64,000 bases of DNA from Sphingomonas sp. A2-49. GTDB lineage: Bacteria; Pseudomonadota; Alphaproteobacteria; Sphingomonadales; Sphingomonadaceae. The notes beneath the pieces are model-generated. The model saw only the letters and a list, made by a program, of their open reading frames with translations. It was not told where the DNA came from and ran no database searches. The translations under genes and the position numbers were made by a program. Every line of letters begins with the position of its first letter. The first letter of the stretch is position 1. Where the stretch lies: contig NZ_JAJLPA010000002.1 of the NCBI RefSeq assembly GCF_025548555.1, positions 1-64,000 on the forward strand, given 5' to 3'. Shown here piece by piece: positions 18,608 through 26,973 of the stretch.

Positions 18608-20134
18608 CTATAGCGGCTCCGGTCTGGCGAACAGCCGCACCGGCCGCCGCCATGTCGGCCAACCTGCCGGCATTTCGACCGGGTCGGCGCGCGCGACCGC
18701 TCGCTCAGGTACATGGCTCGGGATCGGCGCGATCCGATAGACTGCATTCGCGCCGATGCGACCGGCGACGACATCGACGAGGCGCGCGGGGTCGCGCACC
18801 AGAACCTCGCCAGCTAGCACTGCGCCCAGGTCCACTGCATCGAGCGGCTCGGTATGCGGCGCCACCAGCAGGAACTGCTCAAGCCCCAGTCCGGGATCGA
18901 TGCGCTCGATCCTGAGCTTCATGAGGCGCAAGAGATGGGAGACGTCGCGTGTCGGCCGCGATGTACCGACCGCCACGACCTGTTCGGTCCCATCGACGCA
19001 CAGTCCCGACAGGCGGAGCGATCGCGCACCGAGCCCGCTCGCCTGCAGTACCTCGGCCAAATCGCCGAGCAAATCCTCCATCACCTGCGCGATTGCCTCG
19101 GCCGTGCCGATCGGCTCGAGCAAGCGGCGCTCGACGGCTGGAACGGTGACATCTTCGCGCGGCGTGATCGGCTCCGCAACGCCGCCCAGCGCCTGATCGA
19201 GCCGGGTGATGGCGGGCAGGCCCAGCCGCCGCGCGAGCGGGCCGCGCGCGACCGGCAAAAGGTCTGCGATAGTCTCGAAGCCGAACCGCTTGGCCGCGCT
19301 GAGCGCCGTGCCGGTCAGCCGCAAGGCGGCGATCGGAAGCGGCGAAATCGCTTGGACCGTACCACCGGCCGGCACGATCGTCAGATCTTCCCGGCCGTAC
19401 CGGGCAAGCGCGTGTGCGGCACCAGGCGTGTCGGCGACCGCAACGCGCGCGGTGAATCCGGCACGCTCGCAAAAGGCGCGCAGGCGTCGGCAAAAGCGCT
19501 CTTCTCCCCCGTAAAGGTGATCGCATCCGGCGACGTCGAGCCACACGCCGTCGGTCGGCGTCGCGGCCGCAATGGGCGACCAACGCCGAACGGCAAGCAG
19601 CGCCAAGCGATCGAGCAGGACCGCGTCCGCTTCTGGCTGGGCGGGCCGGAAGTCGAGATCGGACACCAGAGCGCGGGCATGGGTCGCGGCCATTCCGACA
19701 TGGATACCGAGCGAGGCCGCCGCAGCGCACGCCGCCACGACTTCCTCACGCCGCCCGACCTTGCCGACAAGCGCCAGCGGAGCATGAGCGGTTGCGGGCC
19801 GTGTCACGATCATGGCCGGTCGGGTGACCGACTGAGCCTTGTACGGATGGCTCGCGGCTTCCGATCGCCGTCCGAGTTCGCGCATAGGCGGCTTCGCATG
19901 CGCCGGAAGCGCGGCGATCTGCCCGGCAACCTCGACCTTGGTCGGCGATTGCGTTCGCGCCCAGCGCGCACCCGGGCGCCATCCGCCACCCCTCGGGACA
20001 GAGCATTCACCCGGATCGTCGTCGACCGGAAGGGGGAGCGCTAACCGCTCAGGCCGCGGCGTGGCGTGCCGGTCCAGCCGTCTCAGCCGCTCGATGGCCA
20101 AGTGCGGCAGGAACAGCGAGACAACCCGTCTCAT
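18608..20134 (-). CDS. imuB: ImuB (Y-family-like protein), truncated by an in-frame TAG
   Basis: A 508-residue catalytically inactive Y-family relative that links ImuA and DnaE2 to the beta clamp. The start MRRVVSLFLPHLAIERL is typical. The fold continues through ATPTDGVWLDVAGCDHLYGGE, where the catalytic acids of active Y polymerases are replaced. The frame ends at TAG 18608 right after LFARPEPL, about 85 residues short of the usual end, which is present in frame beyond the stop. The missing C-terminus may impair interaction with ImuA or DnaE2. The start overlaps the end of imuA by 86 bases. Confidence 0.9.
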   Translation of the reverse strand: MRRVVSLFLPHLAIERLRRLDRHATPRPERLALPLPVDDDPGECSVPRGGGWRPGARWARTQSPTKVEVAGQIAALPAHAKPPMRELGRRSEAASHPYKAQSVTRPAMIVTRPATAHAPLALVGKVGRREEVVAACAAAASLGIHVGMAATHARALVSDLDFRPAQPEADAVLLDRLALLAVRRWSPIAAATPTDGVWLDVAGCDHLYGGEERFCRRLRAFCERAGFTARVAVADTPGAAHALARYGREDLTIVPAGGTVQAISPLPIAALRLTGTALSAAKRFGFETIADLLPVARGPLARRLGLPAITRLDQALGGVAEPITPREDVTVPAVERRLLEPIGTAEAIAQVMEDLLGDLAEVLQASGLGARSLRLSGLCVDGTEQVVAVGTSRPTRDVSHLLRLMKLRIERIDPGLGLEQFLLVAPHTEPLDAVDLGAVLAGEVLVRDPARLVDVVAGRIGANAVYRIAPIPSHVPERAVARADPVEMPAGWPTWRRPVRLFARPEPL

Positions 20135-20810
20135 CGCACCCCTCCACGATCAATGAGAAGGACCCGCCGGTGCGTTGACGCGCAAGCTCGACCGACCAAC
20201 GCGCGCGTCCCACCCCGGCAACCGTGAGCCGCTGCGACGGGGCGCTGGCGACCCGCCAGCGCGTCCAGGCAGCTGAGGGCTCGCCGAGCGGGTCTTGCGA
20301 GCGGCCCCGCCAGCGTCGCAAGAGCAGCACAGGAATGTCGGCTTCAGCAGCGACAAGCTGCAGGCGGCGCGTGGCGACCATCGAAACCTTTGCCGCCTCG
20401 GCCACCACCGCTGCCGGCGTACCATCCCGGATCGCGTCCTCGACGACCGCCAGAAGTGCTGCGTCGTCCTTGGGCTGGGCGTAGATCACGTTCGCCGAGG
20501 ACAAGCCGGCTTGCGCCAAGCCGGGGGCGTAGAGATCGTTCCGGCAGCTTGCCCAAAGCACCGGGGCACGCGCGTTCCGCGCTTCTCGCGCGGCGACACC
20601 GGCAAGGAACAGCGTGGCAGCCGCATCATCGACCAGCGAACAAGTCCGTGCGGCGACCTCGTGCAGCGCTCCAGCCCGGAGCCCTCCCCCGTTCACACGA
20701 TTGTCGAGGTCACTCACGCCGAATGGCAGGACCCGGTAATCGGCGAGCGGCATCGCGATGCTTCGCAGATGGGCGATGCTCTGGGGAAGCGAATCGAGGA
20801 CGGCTGACAT
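20049..20810 (-). CDS. imuA: ImuA, RecA-like SOS mutagenesis protein
   Basis: A 253-residue RecA-related protein without a functional Walker A. It has the recognisable segments LPFGVSDLDNRVNGGGLRAG, EVAARTCSLVDDAA and LWASCRNDLYAPGLAQAGL. It is the first gene of the imuA-imuB-dnaE2 operon and starts 18 bases from a perfect GTTC-N7-GTTC LexA box. The long overlap with imuB is unusual but both frames read well. Confidence 0.92.
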   Translation of the reverse strand: MSAVLDSLPQSIAHLRSIAMPLADYRVLPFGVSDLDNRVNGGGLRAGALHEVAARTCSLVDDAAATLFLAGVAAREARNARAPVLWASCRNDLYAPGLAQAGLSSANVIYAQPKDDAALLAVVEDAIRDGTPAAVVAEAAKVSMVATRRLQLVAAEADIPVLLLRRWRGRSQDPLGEPSAAWTRWRVASAPSQRLTVAGVGRARWSVELARQRTGGSFSLIVEGCDETGCLAVPAALGHRAAETAGPARHAAA

Positions 20811-20828
20811 GGTGGCTAGACTCTACGT

Positions 20829-20843
20829 GTTCGCTTTATGTTC
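20829..20843. promoter_or_regulatory. LexA box (GTTC-N7-GTTC) upstream of imuA
   Basis: GTTC at 20829-20832 and GTTC at 20840-20843 are spaced by exactly seven bases, the direct-repeat operator known for alphaproteobacterial LexA. It sits immediately upstream of the imuA start on the opposite strand and would place the mutagenesis cassette under SOS control. Confidence 0.85.
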
Positions 20844-21113
20844 CGTTACCGCCGACGCTTGGTCAACGGATTTATGTCGGCCGGATCGAGTCTTTGCACT
20901 TGACCGCAGCCGAGGGCCGAACGGTACGGAGTCGTAACGAATACGAGGTCTACAGCGCGATCTCGAGTGAGTTGCCAGTATCGCCGCGCACGATCACGGG
21001 CATCAGCACGAAAATTGACGGTACGCACCGTGTGGAACGGTTACACAACAGACCAAAAACAAACCGAGAAGATTTCGCTTTCGTTCTGCCATCGGCTGAC
21101 TCATAGAATCGAG

Positions 21114-21557
21114 ATGCCGATCCGCCCTGAAAACCGCTGGCTTTACCCGATCGACTGGCGCCAGCTGTCGGACGTGATCCGGTTCGATCGGGCCGGCGCG
21201 CGCTGCGAGCACTGCTCGAGGCCGCATATGCGTCGGGTCGCACATCTTGGCGATGGTCGCTGGTGGGATGCCGATGGCGTGTGTTGGCGCTCCGGCCGTG
21301 GTAAGCGGATCGCGCTCAAGGGCGGCTTCATTCTGGCGTCGGTACGAACGACTTATGTCGTGCTGGCTTGTGCGCATCTCGATCACGATCCAGGCAACAG
21401 CATGCCCGGCAATCTCGCGGCGCTCTGCCAGCGTTGCCATATGATCCACGATGCGGCCGAGCATCGATGGCAGCGCTGGTGGAACGTCTTTCGCCTGCGC
21501 GCAATCCGCGACCTGTATGAAGATCCGCGCGTCACGCGAGAGCGCAGCGCGCATTAG
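21114..21557 (+). CDS. HNH-like zinc-binding nuclease domain protein
   Basis: A 147-residue protein. Two CxxC knuckles (CEHC near residue 29 and CQRCH near 108) bracket the HNH-type core CAHLDHDPGNSMPGNLAALC, so zinc binding and a beta-beta-alpha metal nuclease fold are likely. The start at 21114 gives MPIRPENRWLYP; the frame is open further upstream but that part overlaps the imuA promoter region and looks non-coding. It is divergent from the imuA operon. Small HNH proteins of this form are common on sphingomonad plasmids; their substrate is unknown. Confidence 0.7.
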   Translation: MPIRPENRWLYPIDWRQLSDVIRFDRAGARCEHCSRPHMRRVAHLGDGRWWDADGVCWRSGRGKRIALKGGFILASVRTTYVVLACAHLDHDPGNSMPGNLAALCQRCHMIHDAAEHRWQRWWNVFRLRAIRDLYEDPRVTRERSAH

Positions 21558-21709
21558 AAACCCGGCCGAAGTCTTTGCGTTGGCTCGGGCGCCAGCTCCG
21601 CGATCGCCCCCTGTCCGCACCCGGGCTGATACACCTCGACCACGTCATGATTAGCCAGTTTGCGGACCATCCGGCGGGCGCCCGCGACATGCGCATCGTC
21701 GAGGAGCAT
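21554..21709 (-). CDS. Possible small protein, convergent with the HNH gene
   Basis: A 51-residue frame from tandem ATGs at 21712/21709 with a coding-like translation (LLDDAHVAGARRMVRKLANHDVVEV is split here as LLDDAHVAGARR and KLANHDVVEVYQ). No strong ribosome site is seen and its end overlaps the HNH gene by four bases. Function unknown; it may be chance. Confidence 0.28.
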   Translation of the reverse strand: MLLDDAHVAGARRMVRKLANHDVVEVYQPGCGQGAIAELAPEPTQRLRPGF

Positions 21710-21770
21710 CATTGTATCGGCGCTCGGCACGGCTAAGGTCCGGCCAGATCCACTAGGGAGAGTAAGTAGC

Positions 21771-22040
21771 ATGAACATCGGTGAACTGGCGAAGGGCGTC
21801 GCTGGGACGACAGGCACGAGCGAGGCAGAGGCCAAGGCCGCAATCGCCGCCGTGTTCGACCAGATCGCAAGCGCGGCCGCAAAAGGCGAAGACGTCTCGA
21901 TCGCCGGCTTCGGCAAGTTCTCGGTTAAGGATCGTCCTGAGCGCCAGGGCCGCAATCCGTCGACCGGCGAGGCGATGACGATCGCTGCATCGAAGAAGGT
22001 CTCGTTCACACCCGCCAAGGGTCTGAAGGACAAGCTCTAA
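21771..22040 (+). CDS. HU-family DNA-binding protein
   Basis: An 89-residue histone-like protein with the dimerisation helices (ELAKGVAGTTGTSEAEA), GEDVSIAGFGKFSV and the DNA-binding arm GRNPSTGEAM, ending FTPAKGLKDKL. GGGAGAGTAAG precedes the ATG. An element-borne HU could shape plasmid DNA or act as an accessory factor for transfer or recombination. Confidence 0.93.
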   Translation: MNIGELAKGVAGTTGTSEAEAKAAIAAVFDQIASAAAKGEDVSIAGFGKFSVKDRPERQGRNPSTGEAMTIAASKKVSFTPAKGLKDKL

Positions 22041-22047
22041 GGCCAGA

Positions 22048-22074
22048 GTGCCGGCGGGCGGAGCTTGCCGGCAC
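22048..22074 (+). terminator. Hairpin between hup and the SRAP gene
   Basis: GTGCCGGC (22048-22055) and GCCGGCAC (22067-22074) form a perfect eight-pair stem with an 11-base loop directly after the HU stop. There is no T-run, so it may be a weak or Rho-assisted terminator or a stability hairpin for the short HU message. Confidence 0.45.
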
Positions 22075-22089
22075 CGAAAGGGTGCTCGG

Positions 22090-22713
22090 ATGTGCAATCG
22101 ATACAGGTTGACCGCGAAGCAGGCGGAGATCGCCGCGACATTCGGCATCCGCCCGCCTTACGAGCCCGACGAGACGTATCCGGTCCCCGACATCTTTCCA
22201 ACGGGCAAGAAGACGCCGTTCTACGGCCAAGTGGTCATCCAGGACGGCGCCGACCGGAAGATCGAGCGGATGGAGTGGGGTGTACCGACGCAGGTGCCGA
22301 GCAAGCGCGATCCAGCGGTCAAGCTCACCAAGTACGTGACCAACGTGCGCAATCTCAGTTCGAGCTTCTGGCGGTCGATGCTGACGACGCCGGGGCGTCG
22401 TTGCCTGGTGCCGGTGACGGCGTTCTCCGAGTTCGGGATCGCGCCTGGCGAGGACGGAAAGAAGCCGCTGCACTGGTTCGACGTGCCTAGCCGCCCGATT
22501 TTTGCCTTTGCCGGAATCTGGCGACCGACCGAGCGCGGGAATGCCTATGGGTTCTTGACCACCGAGCCGAATGCGATCGTCGCGCCGATCCATCCAAAGG
22601 CGATGCCGGTGGTCCTTCACGACGACGACTATGATCACTGGCTATCGGCACCATGGGACGATCTGAAGGGGCTCGTCGCCCCCTACCCTTCCCAGTTGAT
22701 GCGGCTTGGCTGA
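22090..22713 (+). CDS. SRAP (YedK/HMCES-like) abasic-site shield protein
   Basis: A 207-residue SOS-response-associated-peptidase-fold protein. The catalytic Cys2 in MCNRY crosslinks abasic sites in single-stranded DNA. The start was set at 22090 because the Cys must directly follow the processed Met. RRCLVPVTAFSEF carries the conserved Arg and Glu region, and HPKAMPVVL the conserved histidine. Its neighbours (HU, SSB-like, primase-like, imu genes) fit protection of single-stranded DNA, for example after conjugative entry. Confidence 0.9.
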   Translation: MCNRYRLTAKQAEIAATFGIRPPYEPDETYPVPDIFPTGKKTPFYGQVVIQDGADRKIERMEWGVPTQVPSKRDPAVKLTKYVTNVRNLSSSFWRSMLTTPGRRCLVPVTAFSEFGIAPGEDGKKPLHWFDVPSRPIFAFAGIWRPTERGNAYGFLTTEPNAIVAPIHPKAMPVVLHDDDYDHWLSAPWDDLKGLVAPYPSQLMRLG

Positions 22714-22755
22714 CACGCCCATGATCCGCGTAATTCAGCTGCCGCAGTTGCGGTT

Positions 22756-23661
22756 TCATGCGCTCCGCTGGTGCGCGCGCCAGGCGTCGTTCCAGTCGTC
22801 ATGATCCTCGGGCACGCGGCTGATGAGCTCGCGCCCGTTCGCTGTCAGGTGATCGCGTGCCTTTTCAAAGAGGCGCTCGGCGGCTCGGCCGCGATCGCCG
22901 TAGACGATCACACGGCGGACCTTCTCCGGGATGGCGACGAAGGCGAGGCGTTCGACGCCGCCCAGCGCCCATGTCGGCGTCCCGAACCATTCAGTCGCCG
23001 ATCGGGCGTCCTCGATCCCCTCGGCAAGGCCCAGCTCGTGCGTCGCAGGCGCAAGACGGATCGCTGCTGTGCCGAGCAGTCCGAGCGCAACCTTCGGCTT
23101 TGGGATGGGCTTGCGCAGCACGTCGACAGGATCGAGGAAGGTCCGCTGGACGGCAACCAGTCCGAGGTCGTTTTCGACTGCGGCGATCATCGCGGGCATT
23201 ACGCGTCTGTCGGCACCAGAGCCGAATATGGTCGCCGGGTTGAAGCGCAAGGCGTTGGGATAGGGCGCGGAGAGGCCGCGGGCGACGAGATAGGCTTCGG
23301 CGAGCGTGCCCGCGACCGGCACGCTGGCATTCCAGAGACGCAGGGCGAGCGCGCCCATGTCGCGCTTTGGTTTTCCCTCCGGCATTGCCACCGCAGAACG
23401 GTCATGGAGCTTTTGGCGCTGAAGCGCCTTCAGCACCTCGAGCGCTGTACAGCCGGCAAAACAGTGGAAGAGGATCGCCGAATCGCCGAGGCGGACGGAC
23501 AGGCTGGGTGAGCCATCGTCATGGGCAGGGCAGCGGCATTCGCCGCGAGTGCCGCGCCACACCCCGCCGAGCTGTTCGACGATGTTCTTGGCTCGGATTT
23601 CGGCATCGAGCGGTAGTCTCGTCATCGGCCATGTCCTGTGAAGTTGGTCGGTTTCGGTCAC
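22756..23661 (-). CDS. Primase-like zinc-finger/Toprim protein
   Basis: A 301-residue protein. A CHC2-type zinc finger is visible as CRCPAHDDGSPSLSV and FHCFAGC (residues about 43-72), as in DnaG. A Toprim-like half follows with ELGLAEGIEDARSA and RRVIVYGDRG. A second Met at residue 13 (23625) is an alternative start. Proteins of this layout are common on alphaproteobacterial plasmids and integrative elements. They could prime complementary-strand synthesis after transfer. No helicase domain is present. Confidence 0.75.
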   Translation of the reverse strand: MTETDQLHRTWPMTRLPLDAEIRAKNIVEQLGGVWRGTRGECRCPAHDDGSPSLSVRLGDSAILFHCFAGCTALEVLKALQRQKLHDRSAVAMPEGKPKRDMGALALRLWNASVPVAGTLAEAYLVARGLSAPYPNALRFNPATIFGSGADRRVMPAMIAAVENDLGLVAVQRTFLDPVDVLRKPIPKPKVALGLLGTAAIRLAPATHELGLAEGIEDARSATEWFGTPTWALGGVERLAFVAIPEKVRRVIVYGDRGRAAERLFEKARDHLTANGRELISRVPEDHDDWNDAWRAHQRSA

Positions 23662-23876
23662 TTTAGCCTCCGGAAAATATCACCGAAGGCACAGGCGGCA
23701 TCCTCCACTCTGGATGGTCGGCATGAGAAGGTGGGCCGCGCGCGGCGCGACGATCTCTTTCGTCCGGGTGGCAACCAAGCGAGGATCGTCACCCGACCGG
23801 GTTGGAACGGCCACGCTGGCTCGACCGCAACGCGGCGGAGGTGGAGCCGTGCCGCCAACCCGCTTCCGACCCCCAA
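23662..23876. other. Intergenic region, nothing recognised
   Basis: About 215 bases between the primase-like gene and the SSB-like gene. I see no gene with a plausible start and no clear hairpin with a T-run. Confidence 0.4.
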
Positions 23877-24200
23877 TCAGCTATGCTCGGCGTCGGCCTT
23901 GGTCAGGATCGAGAAGGTGTCGGCGATCAGCTCGGTGCGGTAGGAAACCTCGTTGCCTTCGCCGTGGTTGCTCTCGCGGACCCGGCCGGTGACATGCACC
24001 AGATCGCCCTTCCCGGCTGCTTCGACTTGGGGTCCGATATTGGAGAAGCACACGACGCTGTTCCACAGCGTGTCGGTCTTCCAGTCGTCGCCGTCGCGGC
24101 GGTTATAATTGGCGGCGACGCTCACATAGGTGACCTTCTCGCGCGCCGTGATTTTGCCGATGCGACCGATGATCCGGAACTCGGCAATATTCTGTGGCAT
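23877..24200 (-). CDS. Single-stranded DNA-binding protein-like OB-fold protein
   Basis: A 107-residue SSB-type OB fold: FRIIGRIGKITAREKVTYVSVAAN, then WNSVVCFSN and GDLVHVTGRVRESN. It lacks the usual acidic DDxPF tail (it ends in DAEHS), so partner recruitment would differ from the second SSB at 55 kb. CGAAGGAGGAAATC precedes the ATG. It is a common protein in sphingomonad elements and probably binds single-stranded DNA. Confidence 0.85.
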   Translation of the reverse strand: MPQNIAEFRIIGRIGKITAREKVTYVSVAANYNRRDGDDWKTDTLWNSVVCFSNIGPQVEAAGKGDLVHVTGRVRESNHGEGNEVSYRTELIADTFSILTKADAEHS

Positions 24201-24251
24201 GATTTCCTCCTTCGTTGATGTTCGGATCGGATCCGGCGGGCCTGTGCGAGC

Positions 24252-25028
24252 CTAGTCGCGCTCCTCTTGGCGGTGCGCTAAGTGGTAGCGCGCCAAATTC
24301 TCGGGCGTCGCGTATGTATCGTAGGCCGTTGTCCAGTCGCGCCGGATGGCCTGCTGCGCCGTCCGAAGTGGCACGCGGCGCTCGCAAACCAGTCGCCACA
24401 AGACATAGGCCAAGGCATTCTTGTCGGCCGCGTTCGCCTGGCCGCGCCGGGGCTGGAGCCACAGATCGCGTAGGTCGAGCGGCGCGCCGCCAAGCGAGAT
24501 CGGGATCAGATGGTCGAGTTCGTAATTGGCGAAGGACTCGCCCGGATGCTGCGCATCCATCAAGCGCCGTTTGACGGGCGCGGTAACCGCGAAGGCGGGG
24601 CGGACCGATCGGGCATAGCCGGGTCGGCAGATCGTCGCGCCGATCTTCGCCTGAGTGATAGAGGGATCGACGGCCCCTGTTGTGTCGCTGGGCGGCAGGA
24701 TGCTGGTTCGGTCCACCCGCAAGAAGGGATTGCGGAGCGCCGTCGATAGGCCGGCAACGGCATCGCAGAAGTCATGCGTCGCAGCGACGCTGCAGGCCGA
24801 AACCTCACCGCGCCTCCCAGCCCGCTTGTCGTCGAACGGCCGATACCAGAAGCCGATGGCGATCAAGAGCGCCAACCCGCCCGATATAGCTTGCAGCTTC
24901 AAGAGCGCATGGCCCGTATATCCACCCTCGTCCCAGTCACCTCGAAACCACTCGACAACTGAATTAGCTAGGTGCTGGCCTAGCTGACAATTACCTAAAG
25001 CCGTTTGAAACACATCGCGTACGGTCAT
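24252..25028 (-). CDS. Membrane-anchored or exported HNH-type nuclease-like protein
   Basis: A 258-residue protein. A hydrophobic segment (ISGGLALLIAIGFWY, about residues 52-66) follows a short N-terminal region. The C-terminal half is HNH-like: YELDHLIPISLGGAPLDLRDLW, then KNALAYVLWRLVC and a final WTTAYDTY, with ICRPGYARSVRP before it. I chose ATG 25028; an in-frame GTG at 25073 is the alternative. The family is widespread and usually annotated only as hypothetical or HNH. A periplasmic or cell-surface nuclease is possible. Confidence 0.6.
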   Translation of the reverse strand: MTVRDVFQTALGNCQLGQHLANSVVEWFRGDWDEGGYTGHALLKLQAISGGLALLIAIGFWYRPFDDKRAGRRGEVSACSVAATHDFCDAVAGLSTALRNPFLRVDRTSILPPSDTTGAVDPSITQAKIGATICRPGYARSVRPAFAVTAPVKRRLMDAQHPGESFANYELDHLIPISLGGAPLDLRDLWLQPRRGQANAADKNALAYVLWRLVCERRVPLRTAQQAIRRDWTTAYDTYATPENLARYHLAHRQEERD

Positions 25029-25140
25029 CGTGCAATACCGCGCCTTTAGTCGCAATAGATTACCCCGGACCACTCCATAATAGCGGCTGGATCGCTCCAG
25101 ATGTGTTGTTGTTTGCCTTATGATTCAGGTTTAACCTTTC

Positions 25141-25169
25141 GATGTCGATGTCCTGTAGTCGCTGACATC
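25141..25169. promoter_or_regulatory. GATGTC repeat/inverted repeat upstream of the transfer operon
   Basis: GATGTC occurs twice in tandem (25141-25146, 25147-25152), and its inverse GACATC follows at 25164-25169. This lies in the only sizeable gap before the 15-kb virB operon, so it is a candidate operator. The evidence is position and symmetry only. Confidence 0.3.
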
Positions 25170-25202
25170 TGCCTGGGTTCAATTTAGCATTGGTGCATTG
25201 AT

Positions 25203-26015
25203 GTGCTTCCGGCGAGTATCGTAGCGAAGGCAATTCAACTCTGTGCCGCCGGGCTAGTCGGGGCCGGAACGCCGTCTCCCGCGTCGCTCGCAGTCGCCGT
25301 TCGTTCGGGTGCCGTCCTCGTTCGGCAGCCGGGCAACGCAGCTGACGCCGAGGCGACGGTGCGTGATCTGATCGCGTTGGGCGCGGACTTCGTGGCGGGG
25401 CCGCTGGGGATCCGCGGCCGTGATTTCGCGACTTACGGAATCACGGCGGCAACGGTTTTTGATACCTGCGCGCTCGCGCATATCGACGACGACCAGTCTT
25501 CTATCGGCTCCATGGGCGCGCCCTCGGTGTCGAACGTCGCAGCCCTCGTTCGTCGCGCCTTTGGCTCGCGGATCACCGATACGATCCGCCCAATGAACGC
25601 CAGCTTCGGCGCGCGGTATAGCTGGCACAAGTTCGGCCAGGCGGTCGATTTCGTTCCCGCAGGCGGCGTCCACGCGATCGACCGCGAGCAGATCCGGGCG
25701 CTCATGGCACACAGCGGTATCCGGATCATCGAACTGCTCGGGCCGGGGGATCGCGGTCACTCGAACCACTGGCATGTGGCGTTCGCGCGACCCGGGCAGG
25801 TCATCGACCGGACCCGACCGATCGAAGGCGACGAGGACTGGATCATCACCGTCGCACAGGGCGACGCGCCGTCCCCGCCGACGCCCGCCGGAGTTGAGGC
25901 GGCCCCCGCACCGACCGCGCAGGCCTCGGCCCTCGCCCTTGCCGCCAATGCACCGGCGCAGTGGGACGTGTTCGCAACCGAAGAGTGGCGCGCATCGCAT
26001 GGAGGTGGCTCATGA
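25203..26015 (+). CDS. M15-type peptidase-like protein at the head of the transfer operon
   Basis: A 270-residue protein from GTG 25203. The zinc-peptidase pattern is seen in SWHKFGQAVDFVPAGG (His and Asp ligands) and HSNHWHVAF (last His), as in the M15 D-Ala-D-Ala carboxypeptidase fold. The C-terminal 70 residues are Pro/Ala-rich. It probably remodels peptidoglycan for assembly of the transfer channel, alongside the VirB1-like enzyme two genes later. The next gene starts inside its stop codon (ATGA). Confidence 0.7.
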   Translation: MLPASIVAKAIQLCAAGLVGAGTPSPASLAVAVRSGAVLVRQPGNAADAEATVRDLIALGADFVAGPLGIRGRDFATYGITAATVFDTCALAHIDDDQSSIGSMGAPSVSNVAALVRRAFGSRITDTIRPMNASFGARYSWHKFGQAVDFVPAGGVHAIDREQIRALMAHSGIRIIELLGPGDRGHSNHWHVAFARPGQVIDRTRPIEGDEDWIITVAQGDAPSPPTPAGVEAAPAPTAQASALALAANAPAQWDVFATEEWRASHGGGS

Positions 26016-26365
26016 TCCGATTTTTGATGACCAAGCTGGGCGGCACTACTGGCGCCATCGCGCTGTGCGTGGCCGGCGTCGTGGCGGTCGCGGCCCCACA
26101 ACCCGCCTACGCGTCGGAATGGGGGTGTCAGATGGTCCTCTGCCTCGCGACACCCGGTTCGCCGACGAAATATGTCGAGTGCGTCCCGCCGATCACGAAA
26201 CTCTGGAACGCCCTCGCCATCGGCGGCTCGTTCCCGACCTGCACCGGGGTCGGCGTCAAAATGAAAAAGGCCAAGCACGGCTACGACCTGACCGTGACGC
26301 CGGCCGATGGCGGAACGTCGCGGTACGCGCTCGACACCCGCTACCAGACGGTGACGCAGCAATGA
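26012..26365 (+). CDS. TrbM-like secreted protein
   Basis: A 117-residue protein with a signal peptide (hydrophobic IALCVAGVVAVAAP, likely cleavage after YASE region). The mature part has the Cys pattern C-x4-LCLA, ECVPP and FPTC seen in TrbM/KikA proteins of conjugation systems. GGAGGTGG precedes ATG 26012, which overlaps the preceding stop. Its role in transfer is periplasmic but not defined. Confidence 0.6.
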   Translation: MIRFLMTKLGGTTGAIALCVAGVVAVAAPQPAYASEWGCQMVLCLATPGSPTKYVECVPPITKLWNALAIGGSFPTCTGVGVKMKKAKHGYDLTVTPADGGTSRYALDTRYQTVTQQ

Positions 26366-26973
26366 TCCACGCCATCGCCGCGATCACCATGCTTGCGCAG
26401 CAATGCGCGCCTGAGATCGCGACCGAGGCGGTTGTTCCCCTCGTCGTGACCGAAAGCGGCGGCGACGATCTGGCGATCAATATCAACAAGGGGCCGCGTG
26501 TCCGCGCCGCGTCGATCGCTGACGGTGCCGCGCTGGTGCGCCGGTACATGGCGGCCGGCTACACCGTCGATGTCGGGCTGGCGCAGGTGAACTCGGCCAA
26601 TTTCGCGCGGTTGGGTGTCACCGTCGAGCAGGCCTTCGACCCCTGTACGAACCTGCGGCTCGCATCCTCGATCCTTCGGGCGGGATATGGCCTCGCGATC
26701 CAGCATTATACGGGGCTGGACGCGATCTCCGCGACCTATTCGCTCTACAACACCGGCACGCTGACGCGCGGTTTCCGCAACGGCTATGTCGGTCGGGTCT
26801 GGTCGGCCGCGAGCGGAATGGGGACGATCCAGACACCCCCGCCCATCCCGGGCTCGGCGTCGGCGTCGGCGTCGGCGCCGACCGCCACGCCCGCCTCGGC
26901 AAAGCAAGGGATCGCCGAAGCTAGCTGGGTGGTGGGGCAGATCGATTCCAGCGCGGTTCAGGTCTTCAAATGA
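26362..26973 (+). CDS. virB1: VirB1-like lytic transglycosylase
   Basis: A 203-residue SLT-fold protein. The catalytic Glu is in VTESGGDDLAIN; VDVGLAQVNSANF and TYSLYNTG are the other SLT motifs. The start at 26362 overlaps the previous stop (ATGA). A Ser/Ala-rich tail (with the repeat SASASA) precedes a C-terminal VGQIDSSAVQVF. It opens peptidoglycan for the type IV secretion channel. Confidence 0.85.
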   Translation: MIHAIAAITMLAQQCAPEIATEAVVPLVVTESGGDDLAININKGPRVRAASIADGAALVRRYMAAGYTVDVGLAQVNSANFARLGVTVEQAFDPCTNLRLASSILRAGYGLAIQHYTGLDAISATYSLYNTGTLTRGFRNGYVGRVWSAASGMGTIQTPPPIPGSASASASAPTATPASAKQGIAEASWVVGQIDSSAVQVFK

